This document shows, in pieces, positions 63,601 through 64,000 of a DNA stretch of 64,000 bases (positions are counted from its first letter, which is position 1; each line of letters starts with the position of its first letter). The translations under genes and the position numbers were made by a program. The notes under the pieces were generated by a model. That model did no database searches, was not told the DNA's origin, and was given only the letters and a program-made list of their open reading frames with translations. This DNA is from SIG452 sp045638525 (lineage in GTDB: Bacteria; Bacillota; Clostridia; UMGS1840), in NCBI GenBank assembly GCA_045638525.1, contig JAZUBQ010000019.1:74966-138965 (forward strand), written 5' to 3'.

Positions 63601-64000
63601 ACTGATGTCCAGGTTGTTGTTACCTTGAATCAGGTAGAAATATTTGGTTTCACCTGCTGCTAAGGTAACCGTATGCTGAGTTTCATTGATTAAAGTAACA
63701 GCTTTATCAGAAGTTACCTGATATACACCTGCATAGGGAGCATTGGTGTAATCAACACCGTCAACAGACGGAACATCAGGAGTAACTTCGGGAGTCGGCT
63801 CGGGAGTGGGTTCCGGAGTCGGCTCAGGAGTTACTACAGGAGTCGGTTCGGGATCTACAGGAGTTTCTGCATCTTCAGCAATCACAACTTTGAAGTAGTT
63901 GTAGTTTAATGCCCAGTTGTAATCAGCCAAAGCTTCTAACTGTGCAGTTTTGTAGATACGAACGTAAGACAGAGCAACATCAGAATAACCATTGTTGGTG
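57685..64000 (-). CDS. Giant repetitive surface protein (5' end outside the window)
   Basis: At least 2104 codons; the frame stays open to the right edge (reading ...SYVRIYKTAQLEALADYNW), so signal peptide and start are missing. Numbering from the TTG at 63930: a Pro-Thr-Glu linker (about 24-54), a jelly-roll-like part (60-270), a GLUG-type domain with FEGTFDGNGHTIANI (about 450-800), then seven tandem units of about 90 residues (about 880-1540). Each unit opens K-[FW] and ends in an ITDxx...VTV strand. Two related beta domains precede a TPTPTP linker and a terminal carbohydrate-binding-like domain ending WYFYGIRLVQQ. No LPXTG or membrane tail is present. Sugar binding and adhesion are inferred. 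Codon choice is uniform across repeats. Confidence 0.85.
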   Translation of the reverse strand, partial: TNNGYSDVALSYVRIYKTAQLEALADYNWALNYNYFKVVIAEDAETPVDPEPTPVVTPEPTPEPTPEPTPEVTPDVPSVDGVDYTNAPYAGVYQVTSDKAVTLINETQHTVTLAAGETKYFYLIQGNNNLDISDASANLTFTAIAGNGLDYLAEVNAGTAPISNGTTYVGPKNENSHIGEYYVGSENGDCTVGTDYVIIPAGATAILKRSLTANAGLYYVTLFMDTISDGAIKVETDTGFYGELTPATTAWTTFAQANTSDLEMVYLRAGENTLKVTNKGSKYVTLGGVKLARTNNLGAAYADQINLASCKVLPYAAEASKVTTEASVLTVRNVTAEVPAGVLLSEGVTELSLTTTALDESQSGVEAGENETLSAMDVHVAGVSSENTTPIIVTITEATEKGYNKGNLSLFHVENGVAVEMEEVETKADLVKHNQFTYDPEDGTVSLALANFSEIAFLANKANIWNGVRDYSWYVGKSSPYTISNADQMAGFSAIVGGMAPDIAQDSFKDKTVKLMANLNFGGEANVNKGYIFYPVGYHSADLSYEKAHNATERITTGFYSFEGTFDGNGHTIANIYQNTWEMKGDNEYYTIQEQCFRDGMGVFGKVYGGTIKNLTVDNFTSDGEYTTTGVIAAYAESWEGRSVVFENIEITNCNPRVYNIGNGGIVGSGGWYSKEKTDVEGKPIIFKNITVDNTNKISALWGSWDVGCGGIMGRYYPDSKCGVTFENCHVAAQIDVNNDVCGNYQYYWYRYAGMMIGTVQTSKVENGYTVPDLTGITAVGCTVNYGDWNNYYYCELVANSLASYTHDHQFSRLTRVQAVEGTTITYLDGSTGTVPATGRYNYVVVNGAHATENATCYHFVDGAVWNHKDAGTEVVNGETVLKEDNQHIYLPFDQLFQGHGWGVKHFPVTDNFPGITVNRETASSVVKFVSKNLTEVETGTTVAVGELFATKDGAGVPLNEQNISVTVSPVIYEGNTAEATIDVNASDWTASTINFTGEGQIEITINDYYYCLPTTIIVDVIELQPVDKFEAKSVDFKHDLTTIESGYNTTLGALFNAIADVNSATVTVDVTGNATVTLDKADWTKSAVVLNGTDAITLTITDNNLCNEESITVSVTAPAAREKWTATSKSVDLSITTVGVEQSIDFTQVFTAKSGEVIKTNQIALANGTSTGVRYANNKIYFPGAKGNYTVKVTDGFYSTPVSATITVNDAGDVTKFEQNTLAYSRSMEEFYNESKTITLGSIFKEVSAYGTYVKDADVTVTGDNIRVSYNDTDWTQSTVTFTGTSTSYSLTITDGYYSTPVRVTVTISNPSNVTKWATKNLNVTYTQETWYNQKVTVKLGDIFRPDNTNGSYIKGTVTYTVGGVSGTATAANWADTSVTVDTNGLTAIACTIRDNNGSATTNASISFTAPTAVAKWKATNKSYEINAGETKAVKLSELFTKNGTNGNYIKGTVTYYKDGAKVADTTASGWSDATVSFNAAGTYKIKIKDNNHSTETEATVSITEKAVRKFKAILPYAGFMSNTADGSTKVQKTLGDIFFDTGLGTIDSSKVTVVATKTSGSTVTTITKNTSNWEGTLLTFEGVGEVTVTITDNTGCLTSTAKIGIAPLWIGDADGSSTKTNAGYYGTTSSYANGTVRTYPDLKIAAHTSQSVTLVSDSAPYDGVYAIAMDIKGTNNNVRVTTSDNQYCADFVYSSSGWSDNDTGYVSEDQLIYLNANADTLTITNNGENDITIEQINIVRMNKYGNEQSCDFLPLVKRVSYADPDGDVSGEPTLTYPASATADELGWVYSSKKQAGHWYNYVTGASFSPALPTSSIAAGEKVTISTNSIFTYDGVYSMQMKISSSNYPAIFKVTTDEGYYTYFIINSKDIWTNNVNMIPLMDQPLYFSAGSHTLTIENVGTTSATISGLDFGMMNGNSRNSQDFMPAIKGQSLSGGGTVTPTPTPTPTPTPGGSESTAPATLEGVGAFSTDYIVESNELLSGPGASTEYIQLKAYGSGASYLSRDTWFKFKIGAPATGTYKLQVRLKDSTGYRYVYGDGIKFTHTNGIELTIPGGGQSLAGNSDTWVDVGTIDLTMGDHIFTVNSYDSANGWYFYGIRLVQQ
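58142..58184 (-). repeat. Short Thr-Pro coding repeat
   Basis: A run of ACTCCNAC-type hexamers encodes TPTPTPTPTPTP between two domains of the giant surface protein. A longer Pro-Glu-Pro-Thr run lies at about 63771-63855 near its N-terminal side. Both are linker sequences prone to length change. Confidence 0.75.
63771..63858 (-). repeat. PEPT-type coding repeat
   Basis: A twelve-base unit encoding PEPT is repeated several times with small changes (CCTGAGCCGACT-like on the minus strand). It forms a flexible linker in the giant surface protein. Confidence 0.75.

Noticed and set aside
58142..63858. Intergenic minisatellites
   Set aside because: The repeats are in frame and encode Pro-Thr linkers of the giant protein.

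Overview
The window is a moderately AT-rich chromosome segment with a typical low-GC Gram-positive (Bacillota) gene complement. Pointers to class Clostridia, probably a gut anaerobe, are: a T-box leader, c-di-AMP phosphodiesterase GdpP, YmdB, a Jag/YidC/YidD/RnpA/RpmH cluster, the non-mevalonate isoprenoid genes dxr and ispG, BspA-type leucine-rich surface proteins, an orphan EutH-type transporter, and short palindromic repeats of a kind frequent in gut Clostridia. I could not run a taxonomic search, so the assignment is inference. I see no prophage, insertion sequence or CRISPR array.

Layout. 1-9.7 kb (all minus): the start of a HAD phosphatase, alanine dehydrogenase with its own promoter, an esterase/EutH pair, a serine hydrolase with tandem N-terminal repeats, then an HTH-cupin-acyl-CoA ligase fusion behind a complete T-box leader, and a GH36 alpha-galactosidase. 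9.7-23 kb (minus): a paired palindromic repeat, a YgjV-like membrane protein, two diacylglycerol-kinase-type lipid kinases flanking a large VWA lipoprotein, a class II aldolase, a 1278-residue LRR/Ig-like surface protein, an acyltransferase-like protein, an AEC transporter and a small cupin. 23-34.5 kb (minus): a long housekeeping run lepA-hemW-gdpP-rplI-dnaB-tilS-hpt-ftsH-rnhA, closed by a strong terminator.

34.6-37.4 kb (plus): argD-argF-GNAT behind a strong promoter that carries two ARG-box-like operators. 37.4-39.7 kb (minus): a polysaccharide deacetylase and a 480-residue secreted protein I do not recognise. 40.4-43.1 kb (minus): rpmH-rnpA-yidD-yidC-jag followed by tRNA-Thr, without dnaA or mnmE/mnmG next to it. 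43.2-53.6 kb (minus): a cysteine desulfurase, a P-type ATPase and a nuclease-family protein, then the envelope/isoprenoid operon uppS-cdsA-dxr-rseP-ispG-tyrS. 54.0-57.3 kb (plus): a Na/phosphate cotransporter, YmdB, tRNA-Lys and a 23S-IVP-type four-helix-bundle gene amid small repeats. 57.7-64.0 kb (minus): a giant repetitive surface protein, cut by the window edge.

Themes. Amino-acid supply and catabolism recur: ald, the arginine operon, and the T-box-controlled acyl-CoA ligase, whose specifier codon I tentatively read as valine GUA. Membrane lipid and envelope functions recur too: uppS, cdsA, two lipid kinases, YidC/YidD, RseP, FtsH, a deacetylase and a penicillin-binding-fold hydrolase. 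The most unusual items are the T-box/regulator-enzyme fusion, the lipid kinase-VWA lipoprotein-lipid kinase arrangement, the two large secreted proteins with internal repeats, and three genes in which a stem-loop sits between a good Shine-Dalgarno sequence and the start codon.
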